Numbered from the stretch's first letter, positions 39,104 to 50,472 are shown. The stretch: 64,000 nucleotides of DNA from Symbiodinium natans (GCA_905221605.1 CAJNDS010002247.1:424001-488000), one strand, 5' to 3'. Notes: generated by a model from the letters alone, not told the origin. Translations and numbers: made by a program.

Positions 39104-39567
39104 TTCCTGCCAGGGTGCAGGACGTCGCCGGGCTCAATCTTGCAAAGAGTGCCTTCGGCCTGTCCACGTGTGGTCAGTAAGTATAAACACAGAACCCTAA
39201 ACCTTAAAAACCCTCAAATCCCGCAGGTTTTTTTTTTTTATATAGGGTTTGGGGTTTAGGGTCTAGGGTTTAGGGTGCAGATCTAAAAACCTTAAACCCA
39301 GTATCGGCTACAACAGCCCGTGATTTGTACATATGAGGTCCCTTCTGGAAATCGTGATGTCGTCATCTGTTGCCGTTATGCTTCTACGTTCTTCATCCTC
39401 GCCTGGTACATCTTGTTTTCGTGTGTGTGTGTGTGGGTGGGGGGGGGGAGGGGTGTTACCCTGAAGCCAAAAAATACCCGAAGAGAGCCCGGTCCACAAT
39501 GGTCCACAGAACCCACATTGCAAAAAGGAGCCTGACTGTAGCTCTCGAGAAGCTCACGCGGCACATC
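39104..39567 (-). CDS. Three exons in phase; unknown product
   Basis: 39478-39567 (DVPRELLESYSQAPFCNVGS and on, donor GTATTT), 39298-39366 (TSRFPEGTSYVQITGCCSRY, donor GTTTAAGG) and 39104-39159 (AEGTLCKIEPGDVLHPGR, donor GTAAAA). Acceptors are ACATGCAG, GGCAACAG and GTGGACAG. All junctions are phase 0 with no stop; 71 codons in total. Cys/Gly-rich, beta-like pattern. Confidence 0.6.
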
Positions 39568-40070
39568 CTGCATGTGGGTGGTTCTCTTGATTAGGGTCCC
39601 TTTTTGGGGCCTTCCTACAAGGGCGCTGCATCTTGTATATTCTATTTCGGACCCCCCAAAAAGGACCCCGAACTTAGAGAACTACCCATGTGGAGTCTCC
39701 CGATTCCCAGTACCCCGTGGCACTTTTTTGCCTACTCCCTGAGCCTTCAAGCAACCCCCAACCCCAACTTTTGTAGCCTACCCTAGCCCCGAACCCTAAA
39801 CCCTAAACCCTAAACCCCAAATCCAGAAACCTTGAGATGAAGGTTTGAGCGCAGGGCGTTTTCGCCTCCCCCCCCCCCCCCCCCCCGCCCCATTTCTGGA
39901 AGCCTTCCATCTTGGGTGGCAAGGGCTTTGGGGTGTTGGGGTTGCAAGGTTTTGGGGCCTAGCCCCGAACCCAAAACCCTAAACCCTAAACCCAAATCCA
40001 AAGGCTTTGGGTTGGGGTTGCAAGGTTTTGGGGCCTACAGAGTTTTAAGGCTTAGGGTTTAGGCTTCTCA

Positions 40071-40200
40071 GTAGCCCAAGTACCCATATTCTAGTAGGGG
40101 CACCCTTTTTTTTTGGGGGGGGGGTGGGGGGGTGGGGGTTGGTTACTTTAGAAGGGAACCTTGAGCCCAACAACAAGGGAAAAGGGTACCATTGGGCTAC
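40071..40200. mobile_element. Family H1 hairpin element, type copy
   Basis: Ends GTAGCCCAA and TTGGGCTAC. Interior GGTTACTTTAGAAGGGAACC and GGGAAAAGGGTACC. Three more copies in the window; no ORF. Confidence 0.6.
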
Positions 40201-40475
40201 CCGGGCTTGAGGTCTCAAGAGACCGAGCCCCCCCCCCCCCCCCAAAAAAAAAAAAAAAAAAACCGAAAGGCGGGATCTCCCAAAGCCGCCAGTTCCCCCC
40301 AATATCCCAATATCCCTAAACCCTAAACCCTAAACCCTAAACCCTCACCCCTCAAAAAGCTGAAGGGCTCCGAGGCAGCTCTCCTTTTTTCGGCCGCATG
40401 ATCTTGGGGGGTCGGAATCATTACGAATTGTATTCCCTCATGGCCCCTTTATGAATATACTATAAACACCCCCCC

Positions 40476-40506
<31 letters not shown>

Positions 40507-40618
40507 AAAACACAAACAAAAAAAAAAAAACCTGTTCTAATTATTCAGGCCCCCTATATTCAGCTGTACAAACCCGTTAGAAGGCAAGGAAGCCCGGTAG
40601 GCCCTCAGCTACTAAGAC

Positions 40619-40677
40619 TATGCTTCTCCTCCGGCTCGGCACCCACGTCGATGGCGGAATGGCCTTCTTTCCAGCTT
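40619..40677 (-). CDS. 19-codon exon (SWKEGHSAIDVGAEPEEKH)
   Basis: Acceptor GAACCCCACAG, donor GTCTTA, split codons at both ends. A further minus open island at about 40910-40985 (IGTPTQRHAHPLFSNMTRHR) may be another exon. Confidence 0.45.
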
Positions 40678-41004
40678 CTGTGGGGTTCCGGGCTTAGAGT
40701 GTTTAGGGTTTAGGGTTTAGGGTTTATAAGAATCAGCTTAAGGTTTGGAGTTTGAGGCTTTCGGTGGAGGGTGTGGCGGTTAGGCATGTGCCCTCGACCC
40801 TGTAAACCTCAGCCAGGTGCTTGGGGGGAGGGGGTCCCTAAACCCTAAACCTACAACCCTAAAACCCGACACCTTCAACCCTAAACCCTTAACCCCCTAA
40901 ACTGGGGGGCGGGGAGTCCGGAAGGCCTGTGCCGTGTCATGTTGGAGAACAATGGGTGGGCATGCCGCTGGGTGGGAGTGCCAATGGATTTTGGGTTACA
41001 GGGG

Positions 41005-41141
41005 TAGGGTTTAGGGTTTAGGGTTTAGGGTTTAGGGTTTAGGGTTTAGGGTTTAGGGTTTAGGGTTTAGGGTTTAGGGTTTAGGGTTTAGGGTTTAGGG
41101 TTTAGGGTTTAGGGTTTAGGGTTTAGGGTTTAGGGTTTAGC
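41005..41141. repeat. TTTAGGG tract, about 19 units
   Basis: Near-perfect array in the spacer between exon 40619-40677 and the repeat-free island. Confidence 0.9.
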
Positions 41142-41559
41142 CTACTAAGAACCAGGAAATGAAAAGACCGAAATGTTAGATCAGATCCCAAACTGACGCC
41201 CAGACCTGACAGCCTCAAGGAGCCACGCCCGCCCTGAGCGGGTTTAGGGTTTAGGGTTTAGGGTTTTGGGTTTAGGGGCCCATAAACCTGAAGCCCTCCC
41301 CAAACCCTCTCCCCCCTCTCCAAAATGCCATGCCACACACACGCTCTGCCCTTAAAATCCGACCCCCTCAAACTCTAGAGTTTCCCTACCCGCCAAAACC
41401 CTGATCCGTGCCTGAACTCCGGCGCTGGAAGTCGTAGCTGCCTGAAAAGACCCTAAACCAAATCCTCAACCCTAAACCCTAAACCCGAAACCCTAAACCC
41501 TAAACCCTACTTCGAGACCCTAAACCCTAGACCCTAAACCCTAAACCCTAAACCCAGGA

Positions 41560-42850
41560 GCAGCTTCGGCTGGCGGAAGCTGGGGCCATGTTTTACATTT
41601 GGGATGAGGGTTGATGTGATTATTCCGCATAGCTCAGGGTTTACGGTTTAGGGTCTAGGTGCCTAAAGACCCATAGCATTAGCGTAAGTCACGCATGTAC
41701 CAGATTTTGGCATGTGGTTTTGTTTGGGGCTCTCGGAACTTCAGAAGGCTGAGGTCTGCGAATGCCTTCCGATCATCTGAACTTTCCTGTTTCAACGGCC
41801 CAGCAACCACAACAAGGCGTGCGGATATGGCTGCCAATGGCAACAATGTGCCTTGTTAATGCCAACTCTACACAAATCAACAGAAACCTCTCTCAGAAAT
41901 CTCCGAAAAATCCATGACATCCCCGACCCCCGGCTTCACCTATGCTGGCGAGACCATCCGATGAGAGCGTAGTCTTTGGCTCTGCATCGATCATTTCCTC
42001 GCATGGATCAGGACAGGGATGGCAGGAAATTCAGGTGCGCTAACTTCTGTAGGGCAAGTTAAACAAGGGGGCATTTGAGGACCCGGTGAAGATCAAATTT
42101 CTCTGGGTCCTTAGGTTTTGTCGAACTCAAGATGTGTACTAAGTCCCGCGAGCAAAGTCCATGGGCCGCTGCGTGTTGAAAACCCTCATGTCAAGTGTCA
42201 ACATACATGACGCACAGCCTGCTACCTAGCTCAGACCAGGAACGACCGTTCGTGGCCTGTGCCCCAATGGCCTCACCGAACGCGAGGCGATTCCACGCGC
42301 TACTTTTGCAGCCTTCCTGTTGTTGTTTTTGTCCATCGGTCAACCTTCCCAAAAGCAGCTAGCAGTCTGTGAACTTCGAGCGATTGCGTAAAACTCGTGT
42401 CTTCAGGACAAAGATGCAGATCCCAACCTGATGAGCCTGGCGTAGAAGCATCGAGAGATTTCCCGGGTTACTTGAAGGCACTGTCTTGCCCTGGGGGTAC
42501 TGGGAGCTTGTGCTTGCGTGCTTTTTGAGAATCTTATAGGTCACATGGCACGCCATTTTTCATGGTGCTAAGGAAGTTAGACCTACACAAAAGGGGAACT
42601 ATTGTCAGCCCAGTATGCGTGGCTGTCACTGGACACTGTCGACTGTGGTTGCCCTCTGAATCGGCTCAGGCAAGCGGCACCGCAACTCACACTTAGGCGT
42701 CTATGCAGATGCGCGTTGATGCTCATGGACCAGTATGTGAGCATACGAAATTCTCAACATGCGGGTTCGGAGCACAAGTTCGCCCCGGACTCTAGACGCC
42801 CTTTCTGGGGGCCCAGCCGCCTTGATTCTGGTCTTCAGGTGGCAAGTATT
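41560..42850. other. Island without telomere-type repeats
   Basis: About 1.2 kb of ordinary sequence, in sharp contrast to its surroundings. Holds the 42359-42556 ORF and a plus ORF at 42602-42856 (NRLRQAAPQLTLRRLCRCAL). No element ends or target duplication found. Confidence 0.6.
42359..42556 (-). CDS. 65-residue ORF in a repeat-free island
   Basis: ATG to TAG-type stop near 42359. Contains GNLSMLLRQAHQVGICIFVL, then KTRVLRNRSKFTDC. It lies in a 1.2-kb stretch without telomere-type repeats (41.6-42.85 kb). Could be a small gene, a last exon, or part of an inserted element. Confidence 0.35.
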   Translation of the reverse strand: MACHVTYKILKKHASTSSQYPQGKTVPSSNPGNLSMLLRQAHQVGICIFVLKTRVLRNRSKFTDC

Positions 42851-42925
42851 CCCTAAACCCTAAACCCTACACCCTAAACATCAAACCCTAAACCCTAAGC
42901 CCTGAACTCTAGAGAGCGGCCTTAC

Positions 42926-42970
42926 GCCCCCATGGCGCAGACCGAACCAGGTTTCGCATGCCCCAGGCCC
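42926..42970 (-). CDS. Small exon (AWGMRNLVRSAPWG)
   Basis: Acceptor ATACTTCCTCAG, donor GTAAGG, both strong. 14 codons with split codons at both ends. Confidence 0.5.
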
Positions 42971-43053
42971 CTGAGGAAGTATCACGCTATCACGCAAGAG
43001 GTCGGTTAAAAAAAATTAGGGTTTAGGGTTTAGGGTTCAGGGAAAGGAAAACA

Positions 43054-44893
43054 TTAGGATGGCCTGCCGGCTTGGACGGCGTTCAGTGGGATGAAGAAAG
43101 AGGGGCCATCTTCAATCAGACTTTTGTCAGCGAGAAGACTCTTCAGCCTAGGCTTGTAGGGTTCAGGGGGTGACAGATGAAGCAGACACAAGAATGCATA
43201 TACACACGCACATGTATGAATACATATAACCCATGCACGCATACTCTTACATGCATGCCTACACATCTACATATTCTTTCATATCGACTTCTCTGCACAT
43301 CTATAGAGACATGCCTATAGATACACATGTATCCATACCTATACACCTAAACCCTAAACCCTAACTGAGAGATGTCATTGTCTTTCGGGTATCCTTAAGG
43401 AGGCCCCCTCAATTCCGTATGTCGGGTCGGGTGTGCGTGTAACCAGATTGGGTTCAGTGCTCCGGCCTTCCTGTAGAAATAAGGGTTTGAGGGTTTAAGG
43501 GCTTAAAGGTTTAAGGGTGTAACGGTGTAAGGGTGTAAGGGTTTAAGGGTTACTTACACCTTCTCTCCCAAATTACGGGCGTAGGGTTCCGGGCCTGGGC
43601 ATGTTTCGAGTTATCACATGCGGTAGATGCTGTAGAACGGGCCTAGGGGGTTTAGGGTTTAGGGTTTAGGGTTTAGGGTTGAGGGTTGATGGCCTCAGCC
43701 TGGGAACTCTCAAAACATCTCAAAACGATGCACAGAAGGGAGAACATTGGATCCTATTCCTATGTTACCCCTCACCCTACCTACCCCCAACCAGGAAAAT
43801 ACTAGGCCCCAGTGTAGCAGTGTGGTTCAGATAAACTGGGGGGGGGGGGGGCGGCGGACTGCAACCCACATGGTCTATGTTTTTTTTTTTTTTAATGGCC
43901 TAGGGCCTATAGGGTTTAGGGCTAAGGGTTTAGGGCTTAGGGCTGATGAAGCTACATCACTTTTGAGAACTGCGACTTTCCCCAAAAGGCCTAAACCCTA
44001 AACCCTAAACCCTAAACCCTAAACCCTAAACCCTAAACCCTAAACCCTAAACCCTAAACCCTAAACCCTAAGTCCTAAGTCCTAAGTCCTAAGTCCTAAG
44101 TCCTAAGTCCTAAACCCTAAACCCTAAACCCGCCAAAACGGGGCCGGGGCCTCGTATGCCAGCTTGGATCTCTCGCTGGGCCGGAGCAAGGCAAGCTCCT
44201 GGCGTCAGAGCTTCGGGTTCAGGGTTCAGGGTTCAGGGTTTAGGGTTCAGGGTTTAGGGCTAGGGTTTAAGATTTAGGATTCAGGGTTTAGGGACTAGGG
44301 TATAGGGTTTAGGGATTCCCGGTTGTGTTTAGGGGTTTTTTCGGGGGTTTAGGCAGGCACTGACCCAAACTCTGCCCAGCCCCTATGCCTGTCCTGAGCC
44401 CTAAACTACCCGAAACCCTAAACCCTGAACCCTAAACCTTTCTTCGTAAGAGTCTTGCTATCTGGGCCTGCAAGAGTGACAATGCCCGGCCAGGCACGAC
44501 AATGAAAGAAGTGCCGCAGGACTGGGAACCCTCAACCCGAAATCCTAAACCCTAAACCCACCTTCTGGGGCTCCCCATATATGTACAACCCCCTTACAAG
44601 AACCTAAAGAGAAAACCTAGGTTAGAGAACTAACTGGCATGCGTAACTATGCCCGAATCCCCAACTGCAGATCCGTAATAACTGGAGTAGGATTTAGGGT
44701 TTAGGGCTAGGGTTTAGGGCTTAGGGTTTAGGGTGTAGGGTTTAGGGTTTAGGGTTTAAGTTTAGGGTTTAGGGTTTAGGGTTTAGGGTTTAGGGTTTAG
44801 GGTTCAGGGTTTTTTCCGGCCCAGCCTTGCTTCCAGCGAGCTGCACCAGCAGGTTCTCCGGGCCATCCACGTGGAAGCCCGTCAAGGCCACAT
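43054..44893 (-). CDS. Four-exon 3' part of a gene; unknown product
   Basis: 44847-44893 (VALTGFHVDGPENLL), 44438-44467 (AQIARLLRRK), 44130-44198 (ELALLRPSERSKLAYEAPAP) and 43054-43152 (PRLKSLLADKSLIEDGPSFF, then IPLNAVQAGRPS, TAA at 43054-43056). Phases agree at all joins; 80 codons. The donors of exons 44438 and 44130 are both GTTTAGGG. Acceptors are GAGCCGCAG, CACTCTTGCAG, GACGCCAG and CCTACAAG. The first donor (GTGCAG) is the least sure. Confidence 0.55.
44068..44112. repeat. CCTAAGT 7-mer variant block
   Basis: Six CCTAAGT units inside a CCCTAAA array (43990-44128); a local homogenised variant. Confidence 0.85.
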
Positions 44894-44909
44894 CTGCGGC
44901 TCCAGCGGG

Positions 44910-45060
44910 TGGGGGGGGGGGGGGGGGGGGGGGTTTAGGGTTTAGGGTTTAGGGTTTAGGGTTTAGGGTTTAGGGTTTAGGGTTTAGGGTTTAGGGTTTA
45001 GGGTTTAGGGTTTAGGGTTTAGGGTTTAGGGTTTAGGGTTTAGGGTTTAGGGTTTAGGGT
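44910..45060. repeat. Poly-G followed by TTTAGGG tract
   Basis: About 22 Gs then about 18 units, upstream (in transcript) of exon 44847-44893. Confidence 0.9.
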
Positions 45061-45434
45061 GATAGCTCTGAGGTCGCAGGTAATGTGGCGCTATGAGGGG
45101 TGAACCCTAAACTAACCCTAGCAGTCTTTTGAGGGAAAGGCTCTTGGGACCACCCTGATGTAGTGGCTTATCTGTCCCGTGCAAGGGGAATATGGGTTTC
45201 GGGACCCATAATCCCAAAAACCCTCCACCACCTCTACCTGCCAAGCCCTCACATCCCACGTGGGGGAATTCTCTAAACTATGGGTCCTTCGAGCTTGCCC
45301 TATAACATTTGAGGCTCCGTATCATGAAAGGAAACCCACATGGGACCATAAACTTAGAACCTCCCATGTCTTGTTCGAGGTTGAGGGTTGGGTGAAGTAT
45401 CTACGCGAACTCGCCTTGAGTCCCAAAGAAGAGC

Positions 45435-45642
45435 TCAACGTCCGAAAACATTGTCCAATCCTTGTTCAGCTTGCTCTTCTCCGTAAGCATCGTGCACCCT
45501 CCATGACTTTACCAAGGCCCCCTGTTCTATTGCTGCATATACGGCCACGAGTAGGTCTGCTTCTTTCCTGTTCAAGCGGAGGTAGCGCAAGCCAAGGGCC
45601 GCTTGCCAAGCGTCTTTGAATGTGAGGAAGCTCGTAATGTCC
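45435..45642 (-). CDS. Large terminal exon, 68 codons
   Basis: Acceptor GTGTATCGCAG, SFLTFKDAWQAALGLRYLRL, then KEADLLVAVYAAIEQGALVK, ending GLDNVFGR and TGA at 45435-45437. Helical, well-formed protein text. An approximately 30-bp direct repeat flanks it (45414-45446 and 45655-45688). Family unknown. Confidence 0.65.
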
Positions 45643-46074
45643 CTGCGATACACTCCTTGAATCCCAAAGAAGAGCTCAACGCCTGAAGCCCTACCTTCCC
45701 ATCACTCCCCACCATCCCCCACAAAGCCTTAAAAACTCTTAAACCCACCCAGAATCCTCAACCCTAAGCCCGAACTCCTGAACCCTAAACCCGGAATCCA
45801 AAGCCCTCAGCCCTAAACCCTAAACCCCTAAACCGAGCCCATAAGGGTTTTCGGGGTTATTTTAGTATGATGATAAAGGACCCTGAGGGAATACTATTAG
45901 TAATTATTCCGACCCGTACCCTTAACCCTAAACCCTAAACCCTAAACTCTAAACCCTAAACCCTAACCCTAAACCCTAAACCCTAAACCCTAAACCCTAA
46001 ACGCTAAACCCTAAACCCTAAACCCGATGTCATGCTACAGCCCTAAAGAGTAGAACAGCAGGCCTGGGGGTCTT

Positions 46075-46219
46075 CCTTGGGGACGACATGAACCCTAAGA
46101 GGGTTCAGGGTTTGGGGCTTAGTAGGGTTTGGGATGTAGGGTTCTTACACCTTAAATAGGAATTAGAGTAGTCTAGGGTATATGACCCCTCATTTTTAGG
46201 GTTCATTCGGTCCCCAAGG
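46075..46219. mobile_element. Family H2 hairpin element
   Basis: Arms CCTTGGGGACGACATGAACC and GGGTTCATTCGGTCCCC. The left part contains degenerate TTTAGGG units. Confidence 0.55.
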
Positions 46220-46560
46220 TTTCGGGCTTGTACGAGCTTTCGCCGTTGCTTGAGGGCTTAAGGGGCCATACGGGCTTGAGTGCCCAAGGTTTTAGTGGAG
46301 TTTAGCGACTCCAGGAGTTGGCGTCTTGATTCAAAAGGGTTCTTAAGGGACTTCATGCGGGGTAGGTACCTAGGGAACCTTAGGGAAGCTGAGGGAGCCT
46401 GAGGGAGTAGAGGGGCAAGAGAAACCTGTCTTACATACCCCCCCCCCTTACCCCCCCCCCTCCCTTAAGAACCCTAGAACCGTAGAGACACTGGGGGGAA
46501 GCCAGGACCCCCCAAATCACGCGACCTGCAGTGAGCCACAGAGAAGGCTGCCTCAGTCAC

Positions 46561-46584
46561 TTATGGAGGCCAAGGCTTCCTGCC
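46561..46584 (-). CDS. Tiny exon right after a hairpin element
   Basis: QEALASI between acceptor GGGTCCCCAG, which is the arm end of a family H2 hairpin (46584-46680), and donor GTGACTG. Confidence 0.35.
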   Translation of the reverse strand, partial: GRKPWPP

Positions 46585-46680
46585 CTGGGGACCCAAATGA
46601 CCCTTAAAATTGGGGGGCCATATACCCTAAACTGCTATAATTCCCAGGAGACCTTAAACCCTTTTGGGTTCATCGTAGGA
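46584..46680. mobile_element. Family H2 hairpin element at a 3' splice site
   Basis: Arms CTGGGGACCCAAATGACCC and GGGTTCATCG. Its left edge on minus gives acceptor GGGTCCCCAG before exon 46561-46584. Confidence 0.5.
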
Positions 46681-46849
46681 GAGAAACGGGCACACCACTT
46701 TGGGGCAGAAGCGTTCCTTAGATTCATACGGGATAGTCGCATGGCGATGACAATCCGCGGAGAAAGGGTACGAGGCGCAGCATGGCCAGAATCCCTATTT
46801 GGGGGAGAGCGGGGGGGGGGGGGGGGGGGTTCTTAATGAGGATGGGTAC

Positions 46850-46964
46850 GATAAGGCTAGTTTGCACTATTGATCTTGTCAACATCTTAGGCTCCTGTAT
46901 TGGGGGTTGAGGGCATTGCGTGTGACGGAGGAGCTTCGTCGTGTCGAGTTCGGTGATGGACATG
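46850..46964 (-). CDS. 38-codon exon (MSITELDTTKLLRHTQCPQP)
   Basis: Acceptor TTGAGAATCAG, continuing EPKMLTRSIVQTSLI to donor GTACCC. A poly-G run (46810-46830) follows in the intron. Confidence 0.5.
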
Positions 46965-47049
46965 CTGATTCTCAAGGGGAAAAGGCTCCTAAAACCCTAA
47001 ACCCTTAAACCCTTAAACCCTAAACCCGAAACCCTTAACCCTGAAACCC

Positions 47050-48060
47050 TAAACCCTAAGGTGGGAAAGCGAGAATACAAGGTTGTCTGAGCGGACAAGG
47101 TGTTGGAGCTTCAAAGACCTGGGCCTGTCACCTTTGTGCTGTTGGACCACACACACACAAAGGACCATGTGCCCCCACTACTATACACCCCTTAGAACCT
47201 GAATAAAAACAACCGTATTAATATCCTCTTGGGTTTTATATGAACAAAAAGAAAAAATGATTCCCAAAAAAGGCCCAAATAGTATTATGATGACTAGTCT
47301 TCTTATTCATGATTATTAATATGATTCTGGGAGCAGGTGCATTCTGTGGTGTTGTAGCGGATGCGTGTGCATGACACTATTTCTGTGGGCACACGCACGT
47401 CTACATGATTATCTAGTATCCAAACCCCTGTGAGCCTAGTATACTTAAACGGTGTCTGTTGCCGCTTCATTAACATTACAACTGTGAACGTGCTGACCAG
47501 TTTAAAACCTACAAACCCTGCAAACTCTCAACGGGACCCTAAACCCTACACGGGACCCCTAAACCCTAAACCCTAAACCCTAAACCCTAAACCAAAAACC
47601 AAAAACCCTAAACCCCATACCCTAAACCCTAAACCCTAATGTGGTATCCTGATTAGTGTGGGCCCCCCCCCCCCCCCCACAAACTAAATCCACCCCCGCA
47701 ATAGTGTCACCAAAAAAAGGGACCCCCCCAAACTAATTTTCGGCCCCGGGCCCCCACCGGCTCCTCTTCATTTCCTCTTCGCTCCTCTTCCCTCTCCTCT
47801 TCCTCTCCTTCTCCTCTTAGGTAAAGATTCACAGCTCAGCTACTCAGCTTAGGTTGGGGATGACAGCTCAGAACTCCGACTTGAAGCTGCTCTTCTTTTG
47901 CTCTTTTCTTTCATCATCTTGTTCTCTTTTTTTCTCTCTTCCGAAACCCATGCCCGAAAAACTTTACTTTATTGTGGGGGGGCAATCGAATTTTTGTCTC
48001 CTGAATAATTTTTGGAAAACTTTTCATTATTGGAGGGGTCCAGACTAATCAGGATACGAC
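47050..48060. other. AT-richer spacer
   Basis: Little telomere-type repeat outside 47530-47640; contains a CTCTTC-rich stretch (47760-47960). No supported exon. Confidence 0.45.
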
Positions 48061-48189
48061 ATTAAGCCCTAAACCCTAAACCCTAAACCCTAAACCCTAA
48101 ACCCTAAACCCTAACCCTGAACCCCTAAACCCCTAAATCCCTAAACCCTAAACCCTAAACCCTCAACCCTTACACCATCCAGGACACAC

Positions 48190-48272
48190 CAGCTTCAGCG
48201 ACTTTGCCCAGGAAGGCAAGCGAAGGTTCCGCAGCGCCTCCCCACGAACATTTGCAAGCCCCACACGGGAAC
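48190..48272 (-). CDS. 27-codon exon (SRVGLANVRGEALRNLRLPS)
   Basis: Acceptor GAGAAAGCCAG, donor GTGTGT. Basic helix; unknown. Confidence 0.5.
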
Positions 48273-48646
48273 CTGGCTTTCTCCGCTTGGGGTTTAGGCA
48301 GAGGTTAGGGCTTCGTACGGTTTCGGGTGACCCTAAACCCTAAACCCTAAACCCTAAACCCTAAACCCTAAACCCTAAACCCTAAACCCTAAACCCTAAA
48401 CCCTAAACCGAGAGGCGCACCAGAGCAAGCAGACCCGGATCCGGTCTGCTTCCCAACCTTCCTAGGGGATAGGATTAGGGGGGCCCTTGGGGATATAGAC
48501 CCTCTGAATAAGGTCCCTGCTTAAGAGAGCCAGAAGAGGGTTAAGGTTCCCTTTCAAGGCTCCCCCTTATCTTACCTAGGACTTCCCAACCAGAAATTAG
48601 TTGGCCACCTCCCCCCCCCCCCCCCCCCCCCCGTCTGCTATGGGAC

Positions 48647-48910
48647 CTGCCCGAACTGCTCGCTTGAAAAGAGGACACCAGGGCTTCCAGCCTGTGGGCC
48701 CTTTGACATAGACCACATCTCCCCGAGACCTCCGCACGCTTCCTGGGGACTTCTGAATCCTGGACCCCCCTCAGTTCCTAAGCTCTTCCGGAATGCAAGC
48801 AAACGGTTTCGGGATGACCTGGCCTGTGAAGTTAAGCGAGCGACGAGTTGACGCGGCACGAGGAACCCCCCGGAGCTTCGGAGGTAATTGAAAACACTTG
48901 CGCACGCCGC
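48647..48910 (-). CDS. 88-codon exon; unknown
   Basis: Acceptor CGGCTGCCGAG, AACASVFNYLRSSGGFLVPR, then QLVARLTSQARSSRNRLLAF, later CGGLGEMWSMSKGPQAGS, donor GTCCCA directly before a poly-C run (48610-48632). Phase 0 at both ends; the exon 49306-49388 would join in phase. Confidence 0.55.
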
Positions 48911-49305
48911 CTCGGCAGCCGGGCCGGCCCAACGCAACCCTAAACCCTGACCCCTATAATGCCTAAAACTCAGAACGCTCTTTGTGGCGGAGGTAGGAAG
49001 GCGCCGGGGGGGGTAGACAGGGGAGCGCTTCGGAAGGGAGGCAGGGCTTCAGAAAAAGATTTTAGGGTGGGTCCTAGCCCCCAAACCCTGAAGCTTGAAT
49101 CCTGGAGATGTCGAAGCCTGAATCCCCAGCCCCACCCCCATCTTTCATAAAGGAAAAGCTGGGCTTGATGCCTAGGGCCTAGGCTATACTCCCCTTAGAA
49201 CCTTAAAAATACTATTTTTAATATCCTCTTGGGTTTTATATATAAAAAAAAACTCCCAAGGGGGAGATTGTAGGGGTTTACCAAGACAAAGTTTCCGACT
49301 TCCAC

Positions 49306-49388
49306 ACGAGGAGATCCGGTGGCGAAGACCCCTGGGGCCTTCGCCCCAAGGTCTTGCAGCATCACCTGGTTCATGTAGATCGCCTCGA
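49306..49388 (-). CDS. 27-codon exon (EAIYMNQVMLQDLGAKAPGV)
   Basis: Acceptor AACCACAAAAG after a CCCTAAA tract in the transcript, donor GTGGAA. The frame continues past the donor (VEVGNFVLV), so the exon may be longer. Confidence 0.5.
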
Positions 49389-49968
49389 CTTTTGTGGTTT
49401 AGGGTTTAGGGTCTAGGGTTTAGGGTCTAGGGTTTAGGGTTTAGGGTTTGTGCTGAGGGCTTAGGGTTTCGGTTGGGATTCATAGGGGGAGGGAGGCGCT
49501 GGACCCTGAGCTCCATGGCACTGCACTGCCTGCACGCTCTCAAACGACCCCGTCTAGACCCGAAACCCTGGAAACCCTGTCAACGCCCTCTGAGCCCTAA
49601 AAGCCCTAAACCCAAAAACCCTATAAACCCTACAAAAAGAAACCTGCGAGCCTTGAGAACCCTATCACCCGGACCCTAGTCTGTCCCGTTTATCGGGGAA
49701 GTACACGGAAGACATGGACATACTTGGTGCAGTGTTCGCAGCTTCGGGCTTTATACTCGGGTTACGAGGGTTTAGGGTTTAGGGTTTAGGGTTTAGGGTT
49801 TAGGGTTTCGGCTTCTAGGTTAGCTTGTTTGGACGGTGGTGAGGGGTTGCCACAGGCACACGCCTACGCCTAGACCCCCAACCATACAACCCTAAACCAT
49901 ACATCCCTAAACCCTAAGCCCTACGCCCTAAACCCTAAACCCTAAACCCTAAACCCTAAACCCTAAAC

Positions 49969-50050
49969 CCCACGGGCAGGGCCACCGCCGCCTGCGATGG
50001 ATGCCGCTCGGCAAAGGCCACCGCATCCGCGAGGCGCATGTGCCAGTTGC
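49969..50050 (-). CDS. 26-codon exon between inverted tracts, telomeric donor
   Basis: Acceptor CCCAAAGCCAG, NWHMRLADAVAFAERHPSQA, then AVALPV, donor GTTTAGGG (49967-49968). CCCTAAA ends at its left edge and TTTAGGG starts 29 nt to its right. Confidence 0.55.
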
Positions 50051-50237
50051 CTGGCTTTGGGGCTTCAAGGGTAGGGCGGTTTAGGGTTTAGGGTTTAGGG
50101 TTTAGGGTTTAGGGTTTAGGGTTTAGGGTTTAGGGTTTAGGGTTTAGGGCTCAGGCTTTAGGCTTTAGGGTTTAGGCCCCATAAGCCCCAATAATCCCCC
50201 CTGCATAAACCCGCTGAACCCCGTAGTCCCTGTAAAC

Positions 50238-50359
50238 CCATCTCCCACCAAGAAAGGGAGGGCCTGGCCGCAACAGCGTCCAGGGAGGGGCGCCCTCGCT
50301 ACTTGCGTTGGCCCCCTGGCATTCTTGCGACAAGGGCGCGTGCGCAAAACCTCTGACCC
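50238..50359 (-). CDS. 40-codon exon
   Basis: Acceptor CAACCCGTTCAG, VRGFAHAPLSQECQGANASS, then EGAPPWTLLRPGPPFLGG, donor GTTTACAGG. Confidence 0.5.
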
Positions 50360-50472
50360 CTGAACGGGTTGTCGGCGGACTCAGCAAGCCTGAACCCTAA
50401 ACCCTAAACCCTAAACCCTAAACCCTAAACCCTAAACCCTAAACCCTAAACCCTAAACCCTAAACCCTAAAC

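Noticed and set aside
40445-40530. Poly-C/poly-A stretch as a poly-A tail of a retrocopy
   Set aside because: Similar C-then-A runs occur at 9900-9948, 12340-12370 and 40233-40262 without an upstream gene copy.
42602-42856. Reverse-transcriptase fragment
   Set aside because: NRLRQAAPQLTLRRL looked faintly familiar, but no catalytic motif or neighbouring RT block is present.
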